In this document: piece by piece, positions 1 through 5,446 of the stretch
How the letters are laid out: every line of letters begins with the position of its first letter
Numbering within the stretch: the stretch's first letter is position 1
Origin: Candidatus Bipolaricaulota bacterium
Lineage (GTDB): Bacteria; Bipolaricaulota; Bipolaricaulia; RBG-16-55-9
Assembly: GCA_015487455.1 (NCBI GenBank)
Contig: WFPR01000256.1
Location: forward strand, 1-10,673
Reading direction: 5' to 3'
DNA length: 10,673 bases
Translations under genes and position numbers: made by a program
The notes under the pieces: generated by a model
What the model saw: only the letters and a program-made list of their open reading frames with translations
Databases searched by the model: none
What the model was told of the DNA's origin: nothing

Positions 1-25
1 AGCGTCAGATGTGTATAAGAGACAG
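1..25 (+). other. Nextera/Tn5 sequencing adapter remnant
   Basis: Bases 7-25 read AGATGTGTATAAGAGACAG, which is the 19-bp Tn5 mosaic end used in Illumina Nextera libraries. The six bases before it (AGCGTC) match the adjoining part of the Nextera read-1 adapter. This is library-preparation sequence left at the contig end and not part of the organism's genome. The ABC ATPase frame runs straight into it, so real sequence begins at base 26. It is not evidence of a transposon in the genome. Confidence 0.97.
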
Positions 26-720
26 GCGTTCCCCTCGACGCCCTCGATCCGCCCGTCCCTCAGGTGAACGACCCGCTCGGCGTACCCCGCCACTTCAGGA
101 TCGTGGGTCACCACGACGATCGTGCGCCCCTCCCGGTGCAGCTCCCGGAAGAGCTTCAAGATCTCGCGCCCCGTTTGGGTGTCGAGGTTGCCCGTCGGCT
201 CGTCGGCCAGCAGCAGCTTCGGGTCGTTCGCCAGCGCGCGGGCGATCGCGACCCGCTGCTGCTCGCCCCCCGACAGCTCCGTGGGCAGGTGGTTCAATCG
301 ATGGCCCAGCCCCACCCGCTCCAGCAGCGCCCGGGCGCGCTTCCGGCGTTCGGGCTTGGGGATCTTGCCCACCAAGCTCATCGGGAGCAACACGTTCTCC
401 AGCGCCGTGATCCGCGGGATCAAGTTGAAGCTCTGAAAGACGAACCCGATGGTGCGCCCCCGGAGGTGGGCGAGCTGACGGTCGCGCAGGCGCGTCACGT
501 CCTGATGATCGACCCAAAGGCGCCCGGAGGTCGGCCGATCGAGGCACCCGATGAGGTGCATCAGGGTGCTCTTCCCCGAGCCCGACGGCCCCATGATCGC
601 TAAGAACTCGCCCTCCGCGATCGCGAGCGTGACCCCGTCGAGGGCCCTCACGTGGACGCGGCCCATGCGATAGATCTTGACGAGGTCCTCAGCCCGCACG
701 ATCGCGCCGTTCGTGCCCAT
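26..720 (-). CDS. MacB/LolD-type ABC transporter ATP-binding protein (3' end cut off)
   Basis: This is the ATPase subunit of an ABC transporter of the MacB/LolD/FtsE class, which works with a FtsX-like permease at the inner membrane, typically in efflux or lipoprotein release. The 231 visible codons carry all core motifs: Walker A GPSGSGKST (residues 44-52), Q-loop Q96 in FVFQSFNL, signature LSGGEQQR (149-156), Walker B with LLLADEPTGNLD (169-180) and H-loop His206. Family members are about 220-250 residues, so only a short C-terminal tail is missing beyond the adapter junction. The ATG lies one base after the stop of the PDZ gene and has a strong Shine-Dalgarno (GGGGGAGG at 730-737, 9-nt spacing), so the two genes are co-transcribed. 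The permease is presumably beyond the contig end. The substrate cannot be told from this subunit. Confidence 0.93.
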
Positions 721-721
721 T

Positions 722-1813
722 TTAAGGGGCCTCCCCCAGGATCGCGAAGCCGCCCTCGAAGACGTCAAAGCGGAAGACGAGCAGCCGGGAGCCGCTCAGG
801 CGCACCGTGAGCTCAAGGGTCTGCCCGTCGCGCCGCACGGTGAGGGTCACGGGCTCGTCGGGGTCGAGGAATCGAATGAGGGCGCGAAGCGCCCGCGCGT
901 CCTCCACTTCGACGCCGTTTATGTGGGTGATGACGTCGCCCGGCCGGAGCCCCGCCTGGGCCGCGAACGAGCCGGGCTCTACCTTCACGACCCGAGCCCC
1001 GCCGCCCGGCGCGTCCTCGAGCTGAACCCCGGCCAGCGTCGCCGTGCTCGAGAGGAAGCCCAGGAAGCGCCCCGCCCGCGGGCAGGGCTCCGTGGCTTCC
1101 GTTTCCGCGTCGACGGCCTCGGCGCAGGCCAGCAGCTCCACCCGGAACTCCTCCTGCTCCACGGCCACGCGCGCGGCCTTGAGCCGCCGCTTGGTGCGCG
1201 TGTCCTCGATCAGGACGGGCCTCAGGCGGGTGAACGTCAGCTCCACGAAGGGCTCCTCGACGTCCGTGGGGTCGAACGCCAGGAGCGTCCGCGACTCGCC
1301 CTCGGCCAGCTCCAGCTTTCTGTTCAAAAACTCCTGCATCAGGAAGAACTGGCTGGCCGCGATCCCCGTGGTGAGGACCTCGTCCTCCAAGATCACCTGG
1401 CGTTCGCCCGACTCGCGCTCGCCCTGGGGGCTCTCGAACTCGACGCGCATGGTGGCCACCCCGCCCTCCACGGTCACCTCCACGCGGACCGTGCCGCGCT
1501 CCGTGTCGGAGTCGAGCTTGTACGAGACGAGGCTGAAATCGGGCGTGAGCACGATCTCTTGAGTAAAGAGCTTGTCCGTGCCGAAGTCCAGCACCAGCTG
1601 CTCCGAGAGGGCTTGGAACTCCGAGGTGAGCCTGAGGTGGCCGTCATCGAGCCGGGCGAACTCGAAGCCCTCCACGCCCACGTCCTCCTCGATCTGGAAG
1701 AAGAACGTCCCGCTCTCGATTACACCCGCCTGCCGGGGGAACCCCGGCAGCATGCTGAAGAAGAACGCCACTAACGCCGTTGCGACGAGGGTTCGCGCCC
1801 GTCCATGCGCCAT
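722..1813 (-). CDS. Secreted or periplasmic PDZ-domain protein
   Basis: This 363-residue protein has an N-terminal signal sequence: basic residues in 1-7, a hydrophobic core at about 9-22, then Pro/Gly. The middle region (about 30-250) is rich in Glu and beta-type alternating residues and matches no family I recognise. A PDZ domain follows at about 258-340, with the characteristic AGLRPGDVITHINGVEV at 287-303. No protease domain or Ser/His/Asp triad is visible, so it is not a DegP or CtpA enzyme; the PDZ probably binds peptides or protein C-termini. A cysteine pair (C230, C244) could form a disulfide. The ATG has AGGGAG at 1825-1830, about 11 nt upstream. Its stop is one base from the ABC ATPase start, which suggests an extracytoplasmic partner of that transporter. 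Function is otherwise unknown. Confidence 0.85.
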   Translation of the reverse strand: MAHGRARTLVATALVAFFFSMLPGFPRQAGVIESGTFFFQIEEDVGVEGFEFARLDDGHLRLTSEFQALSEQLVLDFGTDKLFTQEIVLTPDFSLVSYKLDSDTERGTVRVEVTVEGGVATMRVEFESPQGERESGERQVILEDEVLTTGIAASQFFLMQEFLNRKLELAEGESRTLLAFDPTDVEEPFVELTFTRLRPVLIEDTRTKRRLKAARVAVEQEEFRVELLACAEAVDAETEATEPCPRAGRFLGFLSSTATLAGVQLEDAPGGGARVVKVEPGSFAAQAGLRPGDVITHINGVEVEDARALRALIRFLDPDEPVTLTVRRDGQTLELTVRLSGSRLLVFRFDVFEGGFAILGEAP

Positions 1814-1860
1814 AGCGTTGCTCGCTCCCTTCTTCTACACTTTCCGCACTCTTGCCGTTA

Positions 1861-1872
1861 TTGAGCGCTCAA
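1861..1872. repeat. 12-bp perfect palindrome TTGAGCGCTCAA
   Basis: The sequence TTGAGCGCTCAA is a perfect 12-bp palindrome in the divergent intergenic region. It falls near the expected transcription start of the minus-strand PDZ gene. A dimeric repressor site is a reasonable reading, but no regulator gene is visible nearby to assign to it. Confidence 0.5.
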
Positions 1873-1879
1873 GCGCGAA

Positions 1880-1885
1880 ATTGTA
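1880..1885 (-). promoter_or_regulatory. Candidate -10 box for the PDZ-ABC unit
   Basis: Read on the minus strand this is TACAAT, one base from the TATAAT consensus. It lies about 67 nt upstream of the PDZ gene's ATG. The matching -35 position (about 1903-1908) reads TAGCAA and is poor, so activation or a different sigma factor may be needed. The inverted repeat at 1883-1909 fills the spacer, and the palindrome at 1861-1872 would sit at or just after the transcription start. Confidence 0.35.
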
Positions 1886-1909
1886 GCTTCCCTTAAAGGA
1901 AGTTGCTAC
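1883..1909. repeat. Interrupted inverted repeat in a promoter spacer
   Basis: The core CTTCC-CTTAAA-GGAAG (1887-1902) is an inverted repeat with 5-bp arms. The outer arms GTAGC (1883-1887) and GCTAC (1905-1909) extend it with a small bulge. It overlaps the candidate -10 of the PDZ gene and fills its spacer. It may be an operator or a small RNA hairpin. No T-run follows it, so it is not a convincing terminator. Confidence 0.45.
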
Positions 1910-1921
1910 TCATGCTACTCA
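1904..1921 (+). repeat. Two tandem copies of a 9-bp repeat
   Basis: TGCTACTCA occurs twice head to tail, at 1904-1912 and 1913-1921, with no mismatch. It lies in the middle of the divergent region and partly overlaps the right arm of the inverted repeat. It could be a tandem regulator site or a local slippage duplication. Confidence 0.5.
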
Positions 1922-1973
1922 TTAACGTGAATGCCGAAATTGGACTCAAGGGTTCAACGTGGTGGTCCATCGG

Positions 1974-2003
1974 TTGACGGCTCGGCGTGAAGGGCAGTAG
2001 ACT
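1974..2003 (+). promoter_or_regulatory. Candidate sigma-70 promoter for hicBA
   Basis: TTGACG (1974-1979, five of six consensus bases) is followed after 18 bp by TAGACT (1998-2003, four of six). The predicted start at about 2009-2011 is only a few bases before the hicB start codon, so the message would be nearly leaderless. No strong Shine-Dalgarno precedes hicB, which agrees with this. Confidence 0.45.
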
Positions 2004-2014
2004 CGAGCGGGGTG

Positions 2015-2254
2015 ATGAGTTCGGTGCCCAAGGTACGCATCGAGTTTGACGCTTACTGGGATGGGGAAAGCTGGTGCGCCCGGGCCCCCGAGCGCGGCAT
2101 CTACACGTTTGCAGACTCCCTGGACGAGCTGCTGAAGAACGTAAAAGAGGCGGCCAAGCTCTACGTCGAAGGGGAGGAAGATCTTGAGGGCCCCCTGGAG
2201 GTCGTCTTGAAGGTGCAGGCTCATGTCCCCGAAGTGGCCGCGAGTTCCAGCTAA
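2015..2254 (+). CDS. hicB: HicB-type antitoxin, short form
   Basis: This protein of about 79 residues has the HicB pattern: an N-terminal strand (VRIEFDAYWDGESW), then ARAPERGIYTFADSLDELLKN, where the sheet passes to the helix of the partial RNase H-like fold. HicB proteins bind and block the HicA mRNA interferase and usually repress their own operon. This one is short and has no recognisable C-terminal HTH or ribbon-helix-helix domain, so DNA binding is doubtful. ATG at 2015 was chosen; GTG at 2012 or 2024 is possible, and none has a good ribosome site. Its last 32 nt overlap the hicA frame at 2223, the usual arrangement for such pairs. The region is visibly less GC-rich than its neighbours, consistent with horizontal acquisition. 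Confidence 0.8.
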   Translation: MSSVPKVRIEFDAYWDGESWCARAPERGIYTFADSLDELLKNVKEAAKLYVEGEEDLEGPLEVVLKVQAHVPEVAASSS

Positions 2255-2471
2255 GCGGCTCGTTTCCCTGCTCAAGCGCTTGGGATATAAAGAAGTTCGC
2301 CAGCGGGGCAGCCACCTAAAACTCCGCAAAACTGTTGGAGGGCAATCCCATACGATCGTGATTGCCATCCACGCCAGCAGGGATCTGCCTCCAGGCTAGG
2401 TCAGCGACGTGCTCAAAGACGTTGCGCAGAGGCACGGAATCCCGGTGGAGGAGCTGATCGATCAACTGTAG
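2223..2471 (+). pseudogene. hicA: hicA mRNA interferase toxin, interrupted by an in-frame TAG
   Basis: From ATG 2223 (AAGGTG at 2210-2215, 7-nt spacing) the frame reads PRVPAKRLVSLLKRLGY, then [10 protein letters not shown] with the conserved GSH catalytic histidine (His31), then a strand and HASRDLPPG. This is the HicA double-stranded RNA-binding-like fold. A TAG at 2397-2399 ends it at 58 residues. The same frame then continues for 23 sense codons (VSDVLKD...[11 protein letters not shown]) to a second TAG at 2469-2471, exactly the expected C-terminal helices of a full HicA of about 82 residues. The best reading is a nonsense mutation inactivating or weakening the toxin. Recoding is unlikely because several intact genes here end in TAG. 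A base-call error remains possible. Confidence 0.82.
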
Positions 2472-2476
2472 CCGTG

Positions 2477-2482
2477 AGGAGG
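2477..2482 (+). promoter_or_regulatory. Strong ribosome binding site deciding a start
   Basis: AGGAGG lies 6 nt before the ATG at 2489 and fixes that codon as the start of the adenosine-specific kinase. The GTG at 2474 in the same frame would lie upstream of this site and is rejected. The site begins only 6 nt after the hicA terminal stop, which suggests readthrough transcription from hicBA. Confidence 0.85.
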
Positions 2483-2488
2483 TGTCCG

Positions 2489-2971
2489 ATGGAGCTGCTC
2501 ACCATAAAGATCCAAAAGCCCGACGAGATCAACTTGATCTTGGGCCAGGCGCACTTCATCAAGACCGTCGAGGACCTTCACGAGGCGCTGGTGACGTCCG
2601 TGCCCGGGATCAAGTTCGGGCTGGCGTTCTGCGAGTCGTCGGGACCGGCTTTGGTCCGCTGGAGCGGCACCGACCCCGAGCTCACGGAGCTGGCCAAGCG
2701 GAACGCCTTCGAGCTGGGGGCGGGTCACAGCTTCCTGATCTTCCTGAGGGACTGCTACCCGATCAACGTGCTGAACGCCGTCAAGATGGTGCCCGAGGTC
2801 TGCCGCATCTACTGCGCCACGGCCAACCCCGTGGAGGTCGTGGTGGCCGAGACGGAGCAGGGGCGCGGGATCCTCGGCGTGATCGACGGCGTGCGCGCCA
2901 AGGGGATCGAGACCGAGGAGCACGTGAAAGAGCGCAAGGCGTTCCTCCGCACGATCGGGTACAAGCTTTAA
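2489..2971 (+). CDS. Adenosine-specific kinase family protein (PF04008)
   Basis: This 160-residue protein fits the adenosine-specific kinase / AMP-binding family almost end to end, as I recall that family. Recognisable blocks are [70 protein letters not shown] and [18 protein letters not shown], ending in FLRTIGYKL. Members are small cytoplasmic proteins known mainly from archaea and thermophilic bacteria. They bind AMP or adenosine, but the physiological reaction is less secure than the name. No truncation is seen. It follows hicBA with no clear promoter of its own and precedes the thioesterase by 20 nt. With pnp nearby on the other strand it hints at local adenine-nucleoside metabolism. Confidence 0.93.
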   Translation: MELLTIKIQKPDEINLILGQAHFIKTVEDLHEALVTSVPGIKFGLAFCESSGPALVRWSGTDPELTELAKRNAFELGAGHSFLIFLRDCYPINVLNAVKMVPEVCRIYCATANPVEVVVAETEQGRGILGVIDGVRAKGIETEEHVKERKAFLRTIGYKL

Positions 2972-2991
2972 ACTTCAACTAAAAACAAAAA

Positions 2992-3477
2992 ATGCTCGTC
3001 GAGCTGCCGCGCTACGAGACGTGCTTCGTCTGCGGGTTCCGGGAGCGCAACCCGATCGCGCTCGGGCTCGTCTCCCGCCTTGACGTTGAGAGCGGGGTCG
3101 TGACGGCCCACTTCACCCCGGGGCGCGAGCACGAAGGCTACCCCGAGGTCGTCCACGGCGGTATCTTGGTCAGCCTGCTCGACGAGGTCTCGATCTGGGC
3201 CGCCTCGTACGCCGCCCAGGCGTTCTGCGTGACGGCCGAGCTGCACGTCAAGTTCATCAAGCCCGCGCGGCCCGGCGAGCCCCTCCGGCTGGAGGCCCGC
3301 GTCGAAGAGCATAGGAGGCGCCTGGTGCGGGTCGAGGCCCGAGCCCAAGACGCCCAGGGGCGCACGGTGGCCCGAAGCGCCGGGGCGTTCGTGCCGCTGT
3401 TCGAGGAGGAGTGGCGGCGGCGCGCCCCGCCCGCGCTCTTAAAGTCGGGCCAGGAGCGCCCGGAGCAGCTTCGCTAG
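2992..3477 (+). CDS. Hotdog-fold thioesterase (PaaI/YbgC-like superfamily)
   Basis: This 161-residue protein has the hotdog-fold acyl-CoA thioesterase pattern. CFVCG at 11-15 starts a Cys-x2-Cys segment seen in many PaaI-like proteins. VVHGGILVSLLDEV (53-66) holds the HGG turn and the Asp64/Glu65 region on the central hotdog helix. VTAELHVKFIKPARPGEPLRLEARV (80-104) forms the dimer-sheet strands. It probably hydrolyses acyl-CoA thioesters in the cytoplasm; the acyl group is unknown. The ATG follows an A-rich stretch (2980-2991) with no Shine-Dalgarno, so translation may depend on coupling to the upstream kinase gene or on the A-rich leader. Its last 39 nt overlap the 3' end of pnp on the opposite strand, and the C-terminal tail from about residue 138 is probably poorly conserved. 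Confidence 0.88.
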   Translation: MLVELPRYETCFVCGFRERNPIALGLVSRLDVESGVVTAHFTPGREHEGYPEVVHGGILVSLLDEVSIWAASYAAQAFCVTAELHVKFIKPARPGEPLRLEARVEEHRRRLVRVEARAQDAQGRTVARSAGAFVPLFEEEWRRRAPPALLKSGQERPEQLR

Positions 3478-4275
3478 ATCTTGCTCGCGCCGCTTCGTGA
3501 CCTCCAGCACCTCCTCGTGGGTGGGCCGGGCCTCGGGCTTGATCCCCGCGGCGTAGTTCGTGACGCACGAGATCCCCAGCACCTCGAGGCCGCAGTGGCG
3601 GGCCGCGATCGTCTCCGGCACGGTGCTCATGCCGACCAAGTCCGCCCCGAGGCGCTTGTACGCTTGAATCTCGGCGGGCGTCTCGTACATCGGGCCGGGG
3701 GTCGCAACATAAATCCCCTCCTTCAGCTCGAGGCCCACGGCGCGGGCGGCCTCGTGGGCCAGCCGACGCAGCCGGGGGCTGTAGGCGTCGTTCAGATTGG
3801 GGAAGCGCGGCCCCAGCTCGTCGAGGTTCGGCCCGCGCAGCGGGCTCTCCCCCATCGCGTTGAGGTGGTCCGTGATGAGGACGAAGTCGCCCACCTCGAA
3901 CGCCTCGTTGATCGCCCCGGCCGCGTTCGTGAGAATTAAAATCTCAACGCCCACGAGCTTCATCAGGCGCACCGGGAAGACGACCTCGGGCATCGAGCGG
4001 CCCTCGTAGTAGTGGACGCGGCCCTTCTGCAGCAGCACCCGCTGGCCCTCCAGCCGCCCGTAGGTCAGCTCCCCGGCGTGGCCCGCGACCGTGGGCCGGG
4101 GGAAGTGCGGGATCTCCGCCCAAGGGAGTCTGAGCTCGTCCTCGAGCGCCCCCAGGGCCGCCGAGAGCCCCGACCCCATCACGATCCCGACCCGAGGTGT
4201 CTCAGGCAAGCGCTCCCGAAGATGTTGAGCCGCCTCCTGGAGCTTCGCCCACTCCACCTGCACGTCGAACGGCAT
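3439..4275 (-). CDS. Purine-nucleoside phosphorylase, trimeric type
   Basis: This enzyme splits purine ribonucleosides with phosphate to give the base and ribose 1-phosphate (purine salvage, cytoplasm). The 278-residue protein has the trimeric PNP layout: phosphate loop GSG (34-36), VAGHAGE with His66, GRVHYYEG (85-92), TNAAG (116-120), YETPAE (197-202), GMSTVPE with Met216 and SCVTNYAAGI with Asn240. The Glu in YETPAE and Asn240 match the 6-oxopurine contacts of inosine/guanosine-specific PNPs. An Asp at the Asn position would suggest methylthioadenosine phosphorylase instead. ATG 4275 is preferred because GGGAG at 4284-4288 lies 8 nt before it. The GTG at 4284 would overlap the disA stop as GTGA and is the alternative. 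It is the last gene of the clpC operon, an uncommon addition to clpC-radA-disA as far as I know. Confidence 0.94.
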   Translation of the reverse strand: MPFDVQVEWAKLQEAAQHLRERLPETPRVGIVMGSGLSAALGALEDELRLPWAEIPHFPRPTVAGHAGELTYGRLEGQRVLLQKGRVHYYEGRSMPEVVFPVRLMKLVGVEILILTNAAGAINEAFEVGDFVLITDHLNAMGESPLRGPNLDELGPRFPNLNDAYSPRLRRLAHEAARAVGLELKEGIYVATPGPMYETPAEIQAYKRLGADLVGMSTVPETIAARHCGLEVLGISCVTNYAAGIKPEARPTHEEVLEVTKRREQDLAKLLRALLARL

Positions 4276-4280
4276 TTTGA

Positions 4281-5402
4281 TCACTCCCAGAGCATGAGAC
4301 TGCGCTTCAAGCGCTGGAGGCCCAGGCGGATCGTCCGCGCCCGGACCCCGGCGATGCCCTTGACCTCCTGCAGCTCCTCCTCGGACGCTTCGAGGATGCG
4401 CTGGAGGGTGCCGAAGCGCTCGACCAGGCGCTCGATCACGCTCATCGGGATGCGGGGGATCTGGCTCAGCACCCGGTAGCCGCGCGACGGAAGGGGCTCC
4501 TCCAGCCGCTCCTCGCTCGCCTCGTAGCCCAGCGCCTCCATGATCTTCTCGGGGCGCAGCAGCTCCTCGGGCGAGAGCGCCTGGATGCGCGCCAGCGCCT
4601 CCTCGGGCGGGCGCGCGTCCGCCTGGAAGTCGCGGATGACGAGCAGCAGCTCGTCGAAGACGTCGAGCATCAGCCAGTCGAGCTGCAGCTCCATCAGCTC
4701 CTTTTCCTCGCCCAGCTCGATGAAGATGCGCTCGATCTCGTCCTGGATGGCCAGCATCTGGACGACCGTCTGGATGAGGTTCGCGACGTGGTAGGGGAGC
4801 ACCCGGCCCTCGAACTCGAGGACCGTGAGCTCCCGCGACAGGTCGTCGAACGTCGCCCGGTATTGCTCTAAGATGCGCAGGGCTTGGTTGGCGCGGGCCG
4901 TCAGCGTCAGGACGTCGCGCAGCACGTGCTTGTGCGGCCCGTAGTAGATCGTGACCCGCCCGCGGGTGGCCGAGATCGCGATCGTGGGGGCGTTGAGCTG
5001 CTTGGCGACCTTCTCGGCGGTGAGGTGGCGCGTCCCCGTCTCGGCCGAGGGGATCCCGGGGTCGGGCACCAAGTACGCGTTCGCGTACAAAATGGTTTGC
5101 AGGGACTCGTCGAGCACGATCGCCCGGTCCATCTTCGACAGCTCGATGACCTTCTGGGGGGTCATCTTGGTGTGCAGCTCGAAGCCCGCCTGCACGACCC
5201 GTTTGGCCTTCTCCTCGTCGGCGATGAGCAGCAGCCCCCCGCGGCGCAGCTCCACGATCCCGTCGATCGCCTGCCGCAGCGGCGTCCCCGGCGCCGTGGC
5301 CTTCAAGATCTCGATCATCGGGTCGTCCCCGTCGCGCCGGAGCGCCGAGACCCCGGCGCTCGGGTTCTTGCGCCGCTCGCGCTCGCGCTCCCGCTCCGTC
5401 AT
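4281..5402 (-). CDS. disA: DNA integrity scanning protein DisA with altered cyclase motifs
   Basis: DisA scans DNA for branched structures and makes c-di-AMP from two ATP as an octamer. This 373-residue protein has the full layout: N-terminal DAC domain (about 30-165), a helical spine (about 170-305) and a C-terminal helix-hairpin-helix DNA-binding part (about 314-362, with KGIAGVRA). Family blocks such as APGTPLR, ILYANAYLVPDPGIPSAETGTRH and RGYRVLSQIPRIP are clear. The two catalytic signatures differ from canonical DGA and RHR: residues 92-94 are DRA and 125-127 are RHL. Each change needs only one base. Cyclase activity is therefore uncertain. The first 28 residues include a Glu-Arg repeat and are not conserved; Met29 is an alternative start, and neither has a strong ribosome site. 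It starts 34 nt after radA. Confidence 0.93.
   Translation of the reverse strand: MTERERERERRKNPSAGVSALRRDGDDPMIEILKATAPGTPLRQAIDGIVELRRGGLLLIADEEKAKRVVQAGFELHTKMTPQKVIELSKMDRAIVLDESLQTILYANAYLVPDPGIPSAETGTRHLTAEKVAKQLNAPTIAISATRGRVTIYYGPHKHVLRDVLTLTARANQALRILEQYRATFDDLSRELTVLEFEGRVLPYHVANLIQTVVQMLAIQDEIERIFIELGEEKELMELQLDWLMLDVFDELLLVIRDFQADARPPEEALARIQALSPEELLRPEKIMEALGYEASEERLEEPLPSRGYRVLSQIPRIPMSVIERLVERFGTLQRILEASEEELQEVKGIAGVRARTIRLGLQRLKRSLMLWE
4284..4288 (-). promoter_or_regulatory. Ribosome binding site deciding the pnp start
   Basis: GGGAG on the minus strand lies 8 nt before ATG 4275, near-ideal spacing. It overlaps the first base of the alternative GTG start at 4284 and so argues against that codon. 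It lies inside the last codons of disA, so pnp translation is probably coupled to disA. Confidence 0.65.
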
Positions 5403-5425
5403 CGCTTTTGGCCCAGCTCAGCTAT

Positions 5426-5446
5426 CTAGTACAGCGCTAGTACAGC
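5426..5446. repeat. Short direct repeat across the radA stop codon
   Basis: CTAGTACAGC occurs at 5426-5435 and again at 5437-5446, one base apart. The second copy holds the radA terminal codons and its TAG stop, so on the coding strand the gene's last bases are repeated right after it. This looks like an 11-bp tandem duplication at the radA-disA junction. It leaves RadA's C-terminus intact and has no evident function. Confidence 0.6.

Noticed and set aside
1..25. Real transposon end from a Tn5-like element
   Set aside because: The extra AGCGTC matches the synthetic Nextera adapter and the sequence starts exactly at the contig edge.
677..1774. Long open frame on the plus strand antisense to the PDZ gene
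   Set aside because: Its translation is low-complexity, rich in Arg, Glu, Leu and His, with no known motif, while the minus strand gives a signal peptide and PDZ domain. GC-rich third positions create such shadows.
2397..2399. TAG reassigned to an amino acid in this organism
   Set aside because: radA, the thioesterase gene and the exported-protein gene all appear to end at TAG where their proteins should end, so a nonsense mutation in hicA is simpler.
5312..5402. Glu-Arg repeat at the DisA N-terminus as a functional domain
   Set aside because: It comes from short GAGCGC-type repeats before the conserved region and may not even be translated if Met29 is the start.
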